Positions 10,498 through 21,821 of a stretch of DNA of 64,000 bases are shown here, piece by piece. The notes below the pieces were generated by a model. The model was not told the origin of the DNA. It did no database searches and saw only the letters and a program-made list of their open reading frames with translations. The position numbers and the translations under genes are program-made. Within the stretch, counting starts at the first letter, position 1, and each line of letters opens with the position of its first letter. The stretch is from Cristatella mucedo (lineage: Eukaryota; Bryozoa; Phylactolaemata; Cristatellidae), in contig WPIO01000032.1 in the NCBI GenBank assembly GCA_009760855.2, forward strand, positions 2,733,001-2,797,000, written 5' to 3'.

Positions 10498-12850
10498 AAT
10501 AATAATAATAATTCACTTGATAAAGCGCCCTCAGAGAACTCAATCTCTCTCTAGGCGCTTTACATTTGCTGCAAAGGGAAATGCAATTGAATGGTGAGTA
10601 ATATCATGCTTGATAAACAAACAAAATGAACAACATGGTTAGGGGTGACATGCACAGTGCCAGCATGCAAATGTGGTTAGTGGCAGCATGCACAGTGTCA
10701 GCACACATAAGCACGTGAAGGACGAATCACAGGGACCCACTAAATGCTGTCCTCGATAGGTGTGTTTTTAAGTTCTTTTTAAATGTGGTCAAGTCAGGGG
10801 ATGTTCTGACGCAAGTCGGGAGGGAGTTCCAGGCCTTGAGAGCATACGAACTAAATGCGTGGTCTCCAAAGGATTTGGGGTTTGTACGAGGTATTTGTAG
10901 ACTGTTGGATTCCGAAAAGCAGGTGGTACGATGCATTGCCTGGTGGGGGAGTAGGTCTGAGAGATAGGCTGGAGCCAAAGAGTGAAGGGACCTAAAAGTG
11001 AGCGACAAAACCTTGAAGTCGATCCGTTGCTCGACTGGTAACCAGTGCAGGTTGGCGAGAAGTGGTGTGATGTGGCAACTTACGACACACGTGACAGACA
11101 AGCCTGGCTACAGAGTTTTGCACCAGATGTAAACGCCCGATTGCACAGGCCAGCAGGCCAGCAAACAGTGAGTCACAGAAGTCAAGACGGGATGTCACAA
11201 ATGCATTTACCGATTTAGATTTGGTATCCCTGTCTAAACAAGCCCGAATGTTAGCAATGTTCTGTAGCTGAAAGGCGGCAGACATACTGTGGAGCTGATA
11301 GGGTCGTCCATTTAAAGGTCCCTTTGGAACATGACATCTAGATTTCGTGCAGATTAAATAGGAGATATGCTGACAAAACCGATTTTGAGCGTTAGCCGTT
11401 TCAATTTCTGAATCACACCTGGTTTGTCCATAACTAGTAACTTGGTTTTATCATCATTCAATTTAAGAATGGCAATAGCACATGTACCAAGGGAGTTGAA
11501 AGAATTCGACGTGCTGATGGGTTGGAAGTTATCAATGCAAAGTTACACCTGACTGTCATCTGCATAAAAGTAAAAGCCAATATTGTGCTAGGCCAGTGGT
11601 TCTCAACCTTACTAATTCCGTGACCCTTTAATACAGTTCTTCGTGTTGTGGCGAGCCCAGACCATAAAATTATTGTGTGCGAAATGTGGAAATGCGTGCT
11701 TTCCGATGGTCTTAGGCGACCCCTGTGAAAGGGTCGTTCGACCCCCTAAAGGGGTAGCAAACCACAGGTTGAGAACTGCTGTGCTAGGCGATCACATCTG
11801 CAAGAGGGAGAGTATAAACTGTGAAGAGAAGCAGGACAAGCACTGAGCCCTGAGGTATCACATACTTCAGTAGTTCATCGGGTGATCTTTTTCTGTTCAC
11901 ATCAATACTCGTGAGTCAATCGCTGAGATAGTACCTAAACCTAAACCATTGCAGTGTAGAACCAGTGATGCCCAGACGAGATGACAGGCACTCGGGAACG
12001 AATTGATGATTATTTTACCAAACACTACCGAAGTATCATGCAAAACAAACAGTGAGACTTTGCCTAAATCTGCATTCCTTAGAAGTTCATTATATGCCCT
12101 AAGTAATGCTGGCTCTATGGAGTAACTAGCTCTAAAATTAGACGGGAACTTGATTGCTAGGTTTGAAGTTTCAATAAATGAGTTCAGCTGGTCGGCCACA
12201 ACTCGTTTCAGTGTCTTTTATAGGAACAGTAAAAGAGAGACCGGGCGGAAGCAACTCAATTTCTTGCGGTCTAGTGTTGCTTTTTTAATTAGTGGCCTAT
12301 GCTCAGCCTTTTTTAAAGAGGCGGGCCTGAAGCTAAGGATATATTTGTTGTGTTATTTATGCATGACAGCAGCAGATCTATGCAGCGTATAATTAGGACA
12401 GTCGGAAATGGGTCTCGAGGACTAGAAGACTTCTTTAATTGACAGATGAATTTCAGCCTGATGTCACTCGTGGCCACCTTGAATGTGGGCATGGAGGTGC
12501 TGCACAGAATTGAGGGCCATGAGTCCTGTGGGGTTGATATTGAGCGACGTGATTCCAAAGGGTAGGTCGCCATGTTAAGGATGGACTGTCTGATCTTGTC
12601 TATCTTGCTGACAAAGAAGTTAGAGGAGTAAGCGATCAGCTAGATCACCGAAATGATCACTAGGTATGAACCTAACCTCGGAGCAGTTAGGGAGATGTTT
12701 TATTGTGGGCGTCAGCATTTTTGGAGTGTGCAACTCCTATTTAACAATATTAGCGTTCTTATTATTCGTTCCGAATTCATAATCTCTGGCTTTTGCTGCT
12801 GCAGCTAACCATCTCACGAGTGCCAGTAATTTCATAGACTGATAAGTTAC
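10498..12850 (-). pseudogene. CR1/L2-like LINE, long degenerate copy
   Basis: On the minus strand the order of blocks is that of a LINE ORF2. First comes a DHFGDLADR region (about 12630) and KKSSSPRDPFPTVLI at about 12420. Next are a NISLASG block near 12320, ADQLNSFIETSNLA at about 12190, FQLQNIANIRACLDRDT at about 11270 and LDFC. The C-terminal ITPLLANLHWLPVEQRIDFK, RTTCFSES and AWNSLPTCVRTSPDL blocks run to about 10727. The 3' UTR ends at 10503 in an AAT-rich tail. It is broken by stops and by a hAT insertion (11594-11781). The catalytic YADD region is lost or scrambled. Confidence 0.85.
11594..11781. mobile_element. SPIN-like non-autonomous hAT element (MITE), 188 bp
   Basis: The ends are inverted copies: CAGTGGTTCTCAACCT on the left and the complement of CAGCAGTTCTCAACCT on the right. 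The element is flanked by a perfect 8-bp duplication TGCTAGGC (11586-11593 and 11782-11789), the hAT hallmark. Internal blocks ATGGTCTTAGGCGACCCCTG and GAAAGGGTCGTTCGACCCCC match the SPIN/URR1-type hAT elements I know from vertebrates and a few invertebrates. It has no transposase ORF, so it needed an autonomous partner. It sits inside the minus-strand LINE and is younger than that LINE. Confidence 0.88.
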
Positions 12851-13011
12851 GAGATTTAGCAGCTTTTAAAATTAATGGGACACTCACGGAAGTCTATGTA
12901 CTAGTAATTATAGTAGGCTTAGCAGCCAGGCGATGAAACAGGCTGCACTTAGTAGAGAAAGTTACTAGAGATGCATTCAAAACAAATTTGAAAGAACTCT
13001 CTTTATGTACA

Positions 13012-13303
13012 TATTTTGTGGGCCTGCCGCTTCTGCTATTGTAATTAGTACAGCAGCCTCGGCCACTAATGAATGCCCCACCTGCAGCAGGTGGTTGGGC
13101 AATTAACTCGGAGCAGCGTCCTGCCCTTGAGGTAAGGATGTTGCCCGCCACAGATGCATTCCCCATCTGCGGTGAGTCAGCCAGTTCGTATATGTACCCG
13201 TTGAGGGAATAAAGATTTGAGTCTCGTTAACCGCTCACGTCCGCTGTGTCTCCGTGAGACTTCACTAGAGCTGCTGCCGCCGGAGCCACAGCAATACTAC
13301 ACA
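13012..13303 (+). repeat. Possible solo LTR
   Basis: The segment starts TGTGGGCC and ends TACTACACA. It has an AATAAA signal at about 13208 followed by a GAGTCTCGTTAACCGCTC region like R-U5 of Gypsy-type LTRs. I found no clear target duplication, no primer-binding site and no internal retroviral-type genes. Confidence 0.3.
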
Positions 13304-14459
13304 CGTTCACTAATTTTGCTCAGATGTCAACTATTACCTTGACAAGCCGTCTGTGCTATATCACCCACATTTGGCACATGGCTGGTGCCATATGTGCACC
13401 CACACCCAGAAATTGCAGAGAAAATGGCCAAAATGCTTGGCCTGTTGAAGCTTGAATTCTGTCTAAAGTATGCCTACACTGGTTTGTCTCCCTTTCCAGT
13501 GCCATGGTGGCAGCCAATCCCTTAGTGGACTTTAGGTTCGATCGCGCTATCAACGAGTTGGTAGCTTCTAGCGACTCTTAAAGGATAAACTTGTCAGCTG
13601 GTTTTGAGTTGACTCTGAAATAAGATTTTGGCACACCTGACGTGCACGGAATGTATCGTATAGATTGGTTCCCAAATTCGTGGTCGCATCAGAATTATGA
13701 AGTACCTGCTTATGTGGCACTGAGTCTAATACTTTGATGTAAATCTTCGTTATTGCCATTGGGCCTTAGTCCAGCTTTAAGAATATCCAAAAATTACAAT
13801 CTGGGCCAATACTTCGAATCCGGCAGCAGCGAAATCTGTATTGCTTGTCGCAGGGTGGAAATCACTACCACTCCTATACCGCTAAATACGTGGAGCTGGT
13901 ACATCAGTAGCTATATATTGCAAGCATTCATTTGAGCGCGAAGAGGTTATTTCTTGTTTATTAACTCGCACAACTGTGATTCTAACGATGCGGTGAGTCA
14001 AACATTCAGAAAAACGTGCAACGCGACAATCGAAGGCAGGACAGTCAAATTAAGAAGAACTAGAGCGACATTAGTTGCCCCTCGATAAAACCGTGCGTCT
14101 GTGATTGCTGAAAATACTCGACGCTGGACTTGCACGCTCCACGAGCCCACGACCTCGAGCCAAGAACGGCGTCCGACATCCAATTACCTCGCGACGCACG
14201 CGCTCGTTGCGCCGCTCGTTCGGAGCGTAATCGTGCGACTACGCCGAATTTAACGATGCGCACACGCACAGACTAGCGGGGTCAAGCTCGTAAAATGGTA
14301 GTCATTCAACATCTGCATCCTTACTCTCTGGTGCAGCCTTCGGGATAATAATAGAAACACTAGGAAGCCTAAGCTTGGTTTTAGTGAGCTAGGGCTGCTA
14401 ACTTTTGGTTTAGCGAAGAGTGACGAATCGGTTAGGACTAGCAATAAGGTAAATGTAAT
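13304..14459. other. Unassigned, with CG-rich patch
   Basis: A minus-strand reading at 13568-13759 contains DSVPHK, reminiscent of LINE RT, but no other RT motif follows. The stretch 14130-14280 is rich in CG dinucleotides and could be a promoter-type region. No gene was recognised. Confidence 0.3.
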
Positions 14460-14640
14460 ATAAAGATCGGCTGCTTCAACAGCCTCACATATTTAAAGGC
14501 AGAAAAGCGTTAGCGGCCATTCCTTCAGTTTGTGGTAGGCAATGGAGAATCACGTGGAGCAGGACTCAAACCAGCGACCTTGCCCCTGAAGTGCAAGCAC
14601 CTTACCTTACCTTATACTACGACCCAGGGGTGATGCCCAA
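14460..14640 (-). mobile_element. SINE-1, strongly degenerate
   Basis: The minus strand keeps the order of SINE-1 blocks: a GCACTTCAGGGG-type head, a B-box-like GGTTTGAGTCC, a TTGCCTACCACA body and a GGCTGTTGAAGCAGCC end. Confidence 0.55.
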
Positions 14641-15467
14641 GTACTTTGAAATAGCCTAAAGAGAGTCCTAAGCAACAAGACCGACCGGTGCTTGGGCAAC
14701 TTTGTTCCCATCCCAGACCTAAACTCCAATGTCAGGCTCGGCCACTGTCACTGGAAGGTGAGCTGTCTCTGTAGTGTATGTGAGCCGAGCAATTCATACT
14801 ATGCACGTTGTGCTCTAAGGTAGGCTAAGCGACAAAAAGGGCACTCTTTTTGTTTTAACTTACTCAGTTTGTATTCCTCGTCTAATTATGATAAAAACTA
14901 GTCACGGTGCAGGCATCCAGAAGATGCTAGAAGATAACAGATATACAGACGAAAACCAAACAAGCCAGCACTTACAAAAAATGTTTTTCTCAAAGTACAT
15001 AGGCATAGCTTTATTGCCACCAGGTGTTAAACAACCTGGACAGTTCCCAAAGGGAAGCTTGGTATTAGTCGACACCGAAGTCAAATGCTGCCTGTAACTT
15101 GAGACACGGAAGAATGCTTCCAATCAAAGCAAATGGCCTGAAGACGTCAAAAAATATAGCTTCGGAAGGAAATATAGTCGCATTATATAGTAGCAACGGT
15201 AGAAATTACTTGCTCATGTCACGTATGGGAAGAAGGAGCAGCACCAAAACCTCATAACCGTGTTGTGGCACACGGGATCTCCCACCCATATCGGGCGAAG
15301 CACCGTTCGGCCTCTACTTCACGCTTGCACGTCCACGATACCGGCAATCGTGGTGGGCCAGTAGCTGAATTAAATGCACGTGGAGACAGCAAGAAAAACT
15401 ACTTTAGGCCCGAAGACAATTCATCTGGAATCAGCAGCAGCCATTGTAGTTCGGCACCACAGGACTG
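14641..15467. other. 3' flank of the WIPI4 gene
   Basis: This stretch is downstream of the minus-strand WIPI4 stop codon. A minus-strand AATAAA (TTTATT at 15010-15015) is a possible poly(A) signal about 450 bases after the stop. Overlapping ORFs of about 70 codons here lack family features. Confidence 0.35.
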
Positions 15468-16589
15468 CTACATCTCGCAATTATCTCCCAGTTCCAAGAA
15501 CCTGTCAAAAACCTCTCTGCTGCACCCTCGAGTGGCAGTTGCAAAGGCATACTTGTAGAATGTCCCGTCGAAGCAAACGGCCACGACCGAGCTGCCACCT
15601 TCCGAGTCGAAAGCGCAGGCACACCTGTCCGGCACGGAAAACTGTGCAACGCTCAGGCAATAGTCCCCAAACGCTACGCCGGCAATCGCGGCTCCATCGG
15701 CAAGCACCGAGCGCGGGTTCAGGTGAGCATTGTCGTCGCCGACGGCAAAGACGTGCACGCTTCCCTTGTCGCTAGTAGCACACAGGTAGCGTCCGTCGGC
15801 GCTGAAAGCGATGCAGTGCATGAGGGCAGCATCAGAGCCTCGCCTCAGCTCGGCGAGGCGCACCCGTGTGGCGCAGTCGAAGACCCGTATCAATGTGCCT
15901 CGCACCGACGCCGTGGCAAAGCGCGTCCCGTCGCCGCTGATGGCCAGGCAGGCCAGCTCGCCGTCGTGCGCCTGGACACAGTTAGGAGCCGAGGACGACG
16001 TGGCAGCATCGGGCGCTGCTGCCATCGTCGTAGACGAAGACCTGTCCCGGTGATGCCGCCTCAGCAGCACCGCGCACTCCTCGAGCTGTGAGCCGACGTC
16101 AGCAACACGCACGAAGCCGACACACCCCTGGCTGGGGAACACCATCGTGGCTCGCAGGCTGCTGCGGCTGACTTGGCACAGGCCGGAAGGATTGTCTCGC
16201 GTGTCGAACGCGGTCAGCTTCTGCAGGCCGGGAAACGTGAACACATGTATCTGCGTCAGCAGAACGACGATCAGTCTATCCTTGCGCATCCGAACGTCGA
16301 GGATTGCACTGCCGAAAGTCACGTTGGCACGAAAGGCGCGGCCATGGACGTCGAGAAGCCGAAGCACGTTTTCTGGACAAGGATGATCCAAGTCAGCAGA
16401 CACGAGGGCGATAAAGTTCGACCTGTCGAGCATCTCGGCAATTCGGACGCGTCCTATGAGCTCGGCGGGCATGTGCAGCATCTGGATGAGCGGTTCTACA
16501 TTGAACACTCGAAGGTCTCTGCAAGTGATGCAGACAAAGCACGACATGTCCTGGTTGAAGCGAACATAGCTTACTCTGTGCTGAGCCAT
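15468..16589 (-). CDS. WDR45: WIPI4/WDR45-type PROPPIN, autophagy beta-propeller
   Basis: This is an intact 373-residue single-exon ORF starting at ATG 16589. PROPPINs bind PI3P and PI(3,5)P2 on forming autophagosomes; WIPI4 also partners with ATG2 in lipid transfer. Family blocks visible: FNQDMSCF (residues 11-18), RVFNVEPL (27-34), FDTRDNPSGLC (128-138), ASVRGTLIRVFD (227-238), the lipid-binding LRRG (248-251) followed by the SDKGSVHVF blade, and CFDGTFYKY (339-347). Length fits the family (about 360). FDTRDNP and VDGTF-type motifs favour WIPI4 over WIPI3. Oddities are no introns, an extended Ser/Ala-rich loop (about 172-205), and SAD where relatives have GGG (64-66). The absence of introns could mean a retrocopy, but the frame is fully intact and conserved. 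Confidence 0.93.
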   Translation of the reverse strand: MAQHRVSYVRFNQDMSCFVCITCRDLRVFNVEPLIQMLHMPAELIGRVRIAEMLDRSNFIALVSADLDHPCPENVLRLLDVHGRAFRANVTFGSAILDVRMRKDRLIVVLLTQIHVFTFPGLQKLTAFDTRDNPSGLCQVSRSSLRATMVFPSQGCVGFVRVADVGSQLEECAVLLRRHHRDRSSSTTMAAAPDAATSSSAPNCVQAHDGELACLAISGDGTRFATASVRGTLIRVFDCATRVRLAELRRGSDAALMHCIAFSADGRYLCATSDKGSVHVFAVGDDNAHLNPRSVLADGAAIAGVAFGDYCLSVAQFSVPDRCACAFDSEGGSSVVAVCFDGTFYKYAFATATRGCSREVFDRFLELGDNCEM

Positions 16590-16599
16590 TTTACCGTGG

Positions 16600-16633
16600 C
16601 AGTAGTAGTAGTAGTAGTAGTAGCAGCAGCAGT
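16600..16633. repeat. (GTA/GCA)n repeat in WIPI4 5' leader
   Basis: Trinucleotide run (AGT)n followed by (AGC)n, about 11 bases upstream of the WIPI4 start codon and probably in its 5' UTR. On the transcribed strand it is an ACT/GCT repeat. Confidence 0.9.
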
Positions 16634-16794
16634 CGCCAGTCTAAACCTGCAGACCACGGACGCATAAGTAACCACACACAACTCTACACAGCTGACTCGG
16701 CAATTGCTATAACAACGCTAAAACTTTGTTAGCAAGAACGGAAAAGTGCTGCATGCCATCAATGATGCAACACGACGAAACTGAACTACAACAA

Positions 16795-16975
16795 TAATAA
16801 TATTAATAATAGGTTGTGGTATAGCATCCTATGATCCAGGTGCTTTACAAATCGATGCAAGATGAGCTCGACCAAGAGTAATGAAATGCACGGTATCATG
16901 CTTATACAAGCATCATGCTCAGACCACCATGCAAAAGCACATAAAAAGACACCGAGGACCACCGGTTAGAATGAT
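16795..16975 (-). mobile_element. LINE 3' UTR fragment, second subfamily
   Basis: An AAT-rich tail is followed by GTATAGCATCCTATGATCCAG and GGTGCTTTACAAATCGATG, then AAAGCACATAAAAAGACACC. The last block recurs at about 18150 and 56740, marking a LINE subfamily distinct from the copy at 10.5 kb. Confidence 0.55.
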
Positions 16976-17104
16976 GATTACTAGTCCGAATACTTCCTAC
17001 AGAATGAAATCGGTAAATGTAGTAATAATGCAGAGAAAGATCAATATTCACATTATATTGTCAGTTGTGCCGTCGGTTATTCTGCATGGCATGTTTCCTA
17101 TAAT

Positions 17105-17235
17105 ATAATACAATTCATTTGTATAGTGCCCCAAGAGAACTTAGTCTCTATTCAGGTGCTTCACATATGCCTCAGGGCTCGAGTCCACATCAGACAGAAC
17201 TTGGTCGGGGCGAGCACCTTTACCTGCTGGACAAA
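17105..17235 (-). mobile_element. SINE-2 copy
   Basis: The plus strand shows AATTCATTTGTATAGTGCC, the CCCAAGAGAACTTAGTCTC block and GGCTCGAGTCC (inverted B box), then tRNA-like GGGCGAGCACCTTTACC. Confidence 0.55.
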
Positions 17236-17289
17236 TCCAGCTCGGCATACCATGCAGTGCTGATGCTGACAAGTGCTGTTTGTTAAACG

Positions 17290-17445
17290 ACCGATCGTGT
17301 CTGAGAACACAAACCAAGCCGTGAGTTCGAGTCATTCAGTAGGCAATCTTTATTGCCCACTGTAAGGGGGGTGATAGTCTCTAAGGCTCTTCTGCTGCTT
17401 TATTAATGAGACTGCTGAATCAGCCAACCTTTACTTTTAGGAGGC
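17290..17445 (+). mobile_element. SINE-1 fragment
   Basis: It contains a B-box-like GAGTTCGAGTC, a TTTATTGCCCACTG body, GGTGATAGTCTCTAAGG and a GACTGCTGAATCAGCC end. The head is truncated and rearranged. Confidence 0.55.
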
Positions 17446-17999
17446 AGATGAGAAAGGAACATGTGCAATAGTATTTCAAAAGCTAGTCCACAGACATGGA
17501 TAGTCTGTTAGTAAAAGGTGATGTAGAGTTACCATACTGCTAATTTGGCAAAAGTTATGCATATCCCTTAGCTCTAGTGCTTCAATGAAGTCTCTAAGGG
17601 CTAGACTCAGCTGTGTCTTCATTGCTTGAGCACTGACAATCCAGTTTGATCGTGCATTTATGCTTGACGTTTCATGTTTGCTCAAATAGTACAACTGCAT
17701 GCCCATTTACCGATTTCATTCTGTAGAACGTATTCGGACTAGTAATCATCAGTGAGTCCCAGGCCACGGTCAGACACAGTGACTAGTTCAGCTGTCAGTA
17801 AAGGTCAGCATGCCCGGTGATTCAGGGCTGAGAGCCCTAATAGCTAAATCAACCATGCAAAGCCACGGCTTTCCAGCGTGGCAATGGTACATGTATTTTC
17901 GAGTTCCAAGCAAAATTAAACACCGTAATTGCCTATAACCGACTTCCGATTATCAGTAGTATGCATATTTCTTATTAATAGCTCATTTGAATCATACAA
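17446..17999. other. No recognisable gene
   Basis: No ORF above 80 codons, no splice pattern and no known repeat were recognised. Confidence 0.3.
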
Positions 18000-18480
18000 T
18001 GATAATAAAGCATTAATACAGCACCGTAAGAGAACTTAATCTCTATCCAGGTGCTTTATAACTCACTGCAAGAGAATCAATATCGAAGTGCTAGTTTCAT
18101 GCATGGCATCAAGCATGCAAAAGCAAACAACTATGATGCTTAACCCAGCATGGTAAAGCAAAAAAGAAGACACTCATGGCCACCGGTTGGTAAATTGGCT
18201 AGCAGCATGCACTGAGACGTGCACAGGTACATACCCAAAGCACGCCGGAACAAAAGAAAAGACTAAACTTCCCTGAGATGAAAGCAATGCAGAGCAGAAC
18301 AGATGCATCTTGAGCTGAGACTTAAAGATGCAATGTCATTGCAGGTAGCTATCGTAGCCGGAAGCAAGTTTTAGACTTTCGGTGCATACGACCTTAAGGC
18401 TCGATCCCCAAAGATTTTAATTTAGTGCAAGGGATGGCAGGATGATCGCACGCTGAGGAGAGGAGAGGTATGAGAGCACA
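18000..18480 (-). mobile_element. LINE 3' fragment
   Basis: It starts with ACAGCACCGTAAGAGAACTT and the GGTGCTTTATAACTC 3' end, then the AAGAAGACACTCATGGCC subfamily block. It continues into the C-terminal coding region (TCGATCCCCAAAGATTTTAA, the SFGDR-type region) on the minus strand. Confidence 0.6.
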
Positions 18481-20604
18481 ATTGAGGACACAAACAGGCA
18501 TACATGTACACAATCATATACATACACAGGCAAACACAACAGGATACAAACTGCCATTCCATTAATATATGCTATCATGGCAGATCCTTATGCTTTCTGT
18601 AGATCCTTATCCTTATACTGTACTGAACTTGCTGTTAAATGTCAGCAAAATAGGCACAACTTAAACAAGCATACTTGCATCAAATGGTGAAAACCTCAGA
18701 GGCGCAATGCGGTGTCAACAATTGACTCGTGCTTCTGACTAGGGACCACAACGTTTTTAAGCTCGAGATCATACCACACTCATCAAAGCTACCACTAAAT
18801 CGTTCTTTACAAATATGATACACTGAGATGTACCTGGCATAACTTGTCTCAAGAGAACCGGGGATGATGGGCATACCTCGGCAATTGGAAACCAGCAGCC
18901 AATACATCGACTGCAAAAATTCTCTATAAAGATACTTCCCATCTGTGAACCCACCTTTGAAAGTCACCTATTTAGGTTTTAAAGTAAAATGTGAATAGAC
19001 AGCAGTTTGATATTATTTTAATAGTGATTGAGAATTTGAAAATGCTCAGATGGCATTGCCAATCAAATCTTAATGCACAGCAAGATCGGTGTGGTGGCTT
19101 GTGGTGCCAAAATATAAACTTTGTAAATGCTGCAGAGCTAAGTGAGAATGACCGGCAGCTACTGTTATCATACCAAACTGAAAGCACAAATTAGATCTGC
19201 TGTGTACAGATGCAAGAAAGGTCTGAACAGAATCCAAAAATTATTGCTGCATTTATCTTTGTGCGCTAACGATCTGGGTATAGTGACACAGTTAGTGCTG
19301 CTACTACTGCTTTTTTCCTTTTCCTACATCACATCAATGCAAGGCCGGGCTGAAGCAAGTAGCTGCATGATTTGCTTACATAAAAACCCGGACTTGAAAC
19401 TGTTCCTCCACAATACTATAGTCATTGGGAAAACCAGAAAATTTGACAGCAGTTCAGCACCATGTTATTATCGATACTGCCAGCTGAGCTATCCAAGTTG
19501 CTGATAGCACGCAGTGATCTCCTGCCTGGTGCAGCCCTTTGCATTCTCACGACACGTATGCCTCCCAGAATCAAGGCACACAAATGCACTTACGCTGTAG
19601 CGGCAGCTCGAGCTGCCCACCCTCTGCCCACCCTCTCTCTCCCCACTTGCAAAACGGCTAACCGACACAGCAGGCTATTTAATGTATATTATTTCAATGG
19701 GGCTGTCCTTTGGGAGGAAAGGCAGTGGCACTATGACTGCAGCATAGGTCAGATCAGCTGGGCTCCTATTCACTAGCCCATGAGGAGGGATTACGCAGCA
19801 AGAAACATTTTCCACAGCGTCCAGCTTCCACAAGTTAACCCTATCTACCTGATGTCCTACAACAGGACGATTAAAACTAGTTTTTTAATCTATATTTCAG
19901 TATTATGCCTGTGCCTTGTTACCTTATTAAAGTATTATGGGGGTTGTGTGCATTTGAACAAAGTTTGCTCTTTCAGAAAGCCCATATATAACCAGAATAG
20001 GTGCATCGAGTTTTGCTGCTGACAACCGGCAACTAATACTCTTTAGAATCGTTCCGGATTGACTGGGCAGGCAAGAAGAAGCACAAACAAGTTCGGCATA
20101 AATGCAGCCAAAGTCGATTGTTTTAAGAGTTTGCTAACCCTGTACGACTTTGAGTAGGGGCAACGGGCCTTGCCCCTTAGCCAGGCCCAAGACAGTCTTT
20201 AAACTCAACCCCTCCGATAAGAAAAAAGGCCTAGGCGTATCCTCCTAGCGTATTTACACAAAAGCCCAACACACCAGCCCAGAAATGCATGTTGCATACA
20301 AAGGCCTTAAAGTGCCCACGCATTTCTGCCGGTCGTGGATTAAACAAGCCACTATAATAAAGATGCGCAGGTCTCGGCAGCAACTGAGACGTTGCTGACC
20401 GCATTTGTATACACATCAAATGGCATTGTCACTGCGCTCGAGTCACTAAAAAGACATGGCCAGCCATTAAGACCGATAGTTGGTCATCGATACGAGTGAG
20501 TATCTCTAAGTTTGGAACGATGGCATTCGGCGCAGTGCAATCGCTATTAACAGCCTCTGCCGCATCTCTCATCACGACCACTTTCGCTGCGACCTTGCAG
20601 GGAT
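18481..20604. other. Unassigned sequence
   Basis: ORFs up to 120 codons occur (a minus-strand reading at 18680-18967, plus-strand readings at 19142-19776). None shows a recognisable domain or supported splice sites. I make no functional call. Confidence 0.3.
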
Positions 20605-21345
20605 ACCACATCTATATTGATCCATGCATTTGTGACAAACCGTCTTCACTTCTGTAACTTGTCGCTTGCTGGTTTACCGGCATGTGCAATCAGGCGTTTA
20701 CAGCTGGTGCAAAACTCTGCAGCTAGGCTTGTCTGTAATGTGCGGTGCAGTTCCTACATCTCACCACTTCTCGCCGACCTACACTGGCTCCCATTCAAGC
20801 AACGCATCGACTTCAAGGCTTTGTCACTCACTTTTAGGTCCCTTCATTCTTTGGCTCCAGCCTAACTACCTATCAGATCTACTCCTCCACAAGGCTAAGC
20901 ACCGTGCCGTCCACTTTTCAAAATCTAACTGCTTGCCCTTACCTCGTACAAATCTCAAATTCTTTGGACCGTGCATTTACTTCGTATGCTCCCAAAGCAT
21001 GGAACTCACTCCCGACCTGCGTCACGACATCTCCTGACTTTTCTACATTTAAAAAGAAACTAAAAACGCATCTATTTATTGCAGCATTTAGTGGGTCCCT
21101 GCGATTCGTCCTTTATGCGCTTATGCGTGTTGACAATATGCATACTACCACTAACCAAACTTGCGAGCCGACCCTGTGCTTGTCACCCCTAACCATGTTA
21201 TTCTTGTTGTTTATTGAGCACGATACCACTAACCCTTCGATCGTGCTTCCTTTGCAGCACATGTGAAATGCCTAGAAAGAGATTCATTTCTCTGAGAGAG
21301 CTATATCAAATGCATTATTATTATTGTATTATTATTGTTGTTGCA
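20605..21345 (+). pseudogene. CR1/L2-like LINE, best-preserved 3' end
   Basis: The translation runs through HAFVTNRLHFCNLSLAGLPA, LQLVQNSAARLVC and ISPLLADLHWLPFKQRID. It then continues through a frameshift into AFTSYAPKAWNSLPTCVTTS and KKKLKTHLF, with a stop at 21266. The 3' UTR ends in CTCTGAGAGAGCTATATCAAATGCA and an ATT-rich tail. This defines the LINE 3' end that SINE-2 shares. Confidence 0.85.
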
Positions 21346-21800
21346 GTGAGCCGTGATAGTCTTGGAACTAATGGCTGGTTGAAAATCCACTCGGGGCAAC
21401 CTCGCTAGGTAGCGGTCGTCACAAGTGCAATAAAGACGACAGCAAAGTAGCGAATGATCACTCTTATAGTTACGTGCGTTCATTGCCACCAAAGCATTTA
21501 GCGGCGCAGCAGTTGCAACCGCACATCAGTTCACTGCTAGGGCAAGATATCCAGACGCTGGAAAGAGTGAGCCACATTAACGTGCACTTACCTCCGCGTT
21601 CCAAATAAGAAAAAACCTTGCGAGGCGATCGCTCCCAACGGTTAGCTGCTCATTATCTGGAGACCCTCATCTACTTCCGACCAAACGTTTAAGGCGCAAC
21701 AGCCTGCTATCAAACCCGTAGGACGGCAGCCTACGGGTGGCCACAACCAATAACATCCGGTTCCCCCTCCCGTCGATTACCCACAAAGCTTTGCGATCTG
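21346..21800 (+). promoter_or_regulatory. RPL7A upstream region
   Basis: Non-repetitive sequence between the LINE tail and the RPL7A start. It ends in a pyrimidine tract, CTTTCC, at about 21802-21807, placed like the TOP element that starts ribosomal-protein mRNAs. The transcription start is inferred, not shown. Confidence 0.5.
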
Positions 21801-21821
21801 CCTTTCCGGTCGTATCCCAAC

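Noticed and set aside
13568-13759. RTE-type reverse transcriptase fragment (DSVPHK)
   Set aside because: A single short motif without the expected neighbouring RT blocks; not enough to call.
15374-16667. Several plus-strand ORFs of 80-164 codons opposite WIPI4
   Set aside because: Antisense shadows of the conserved 373-codon minus-strand gene; rich in Arg/His as expected for shadows.
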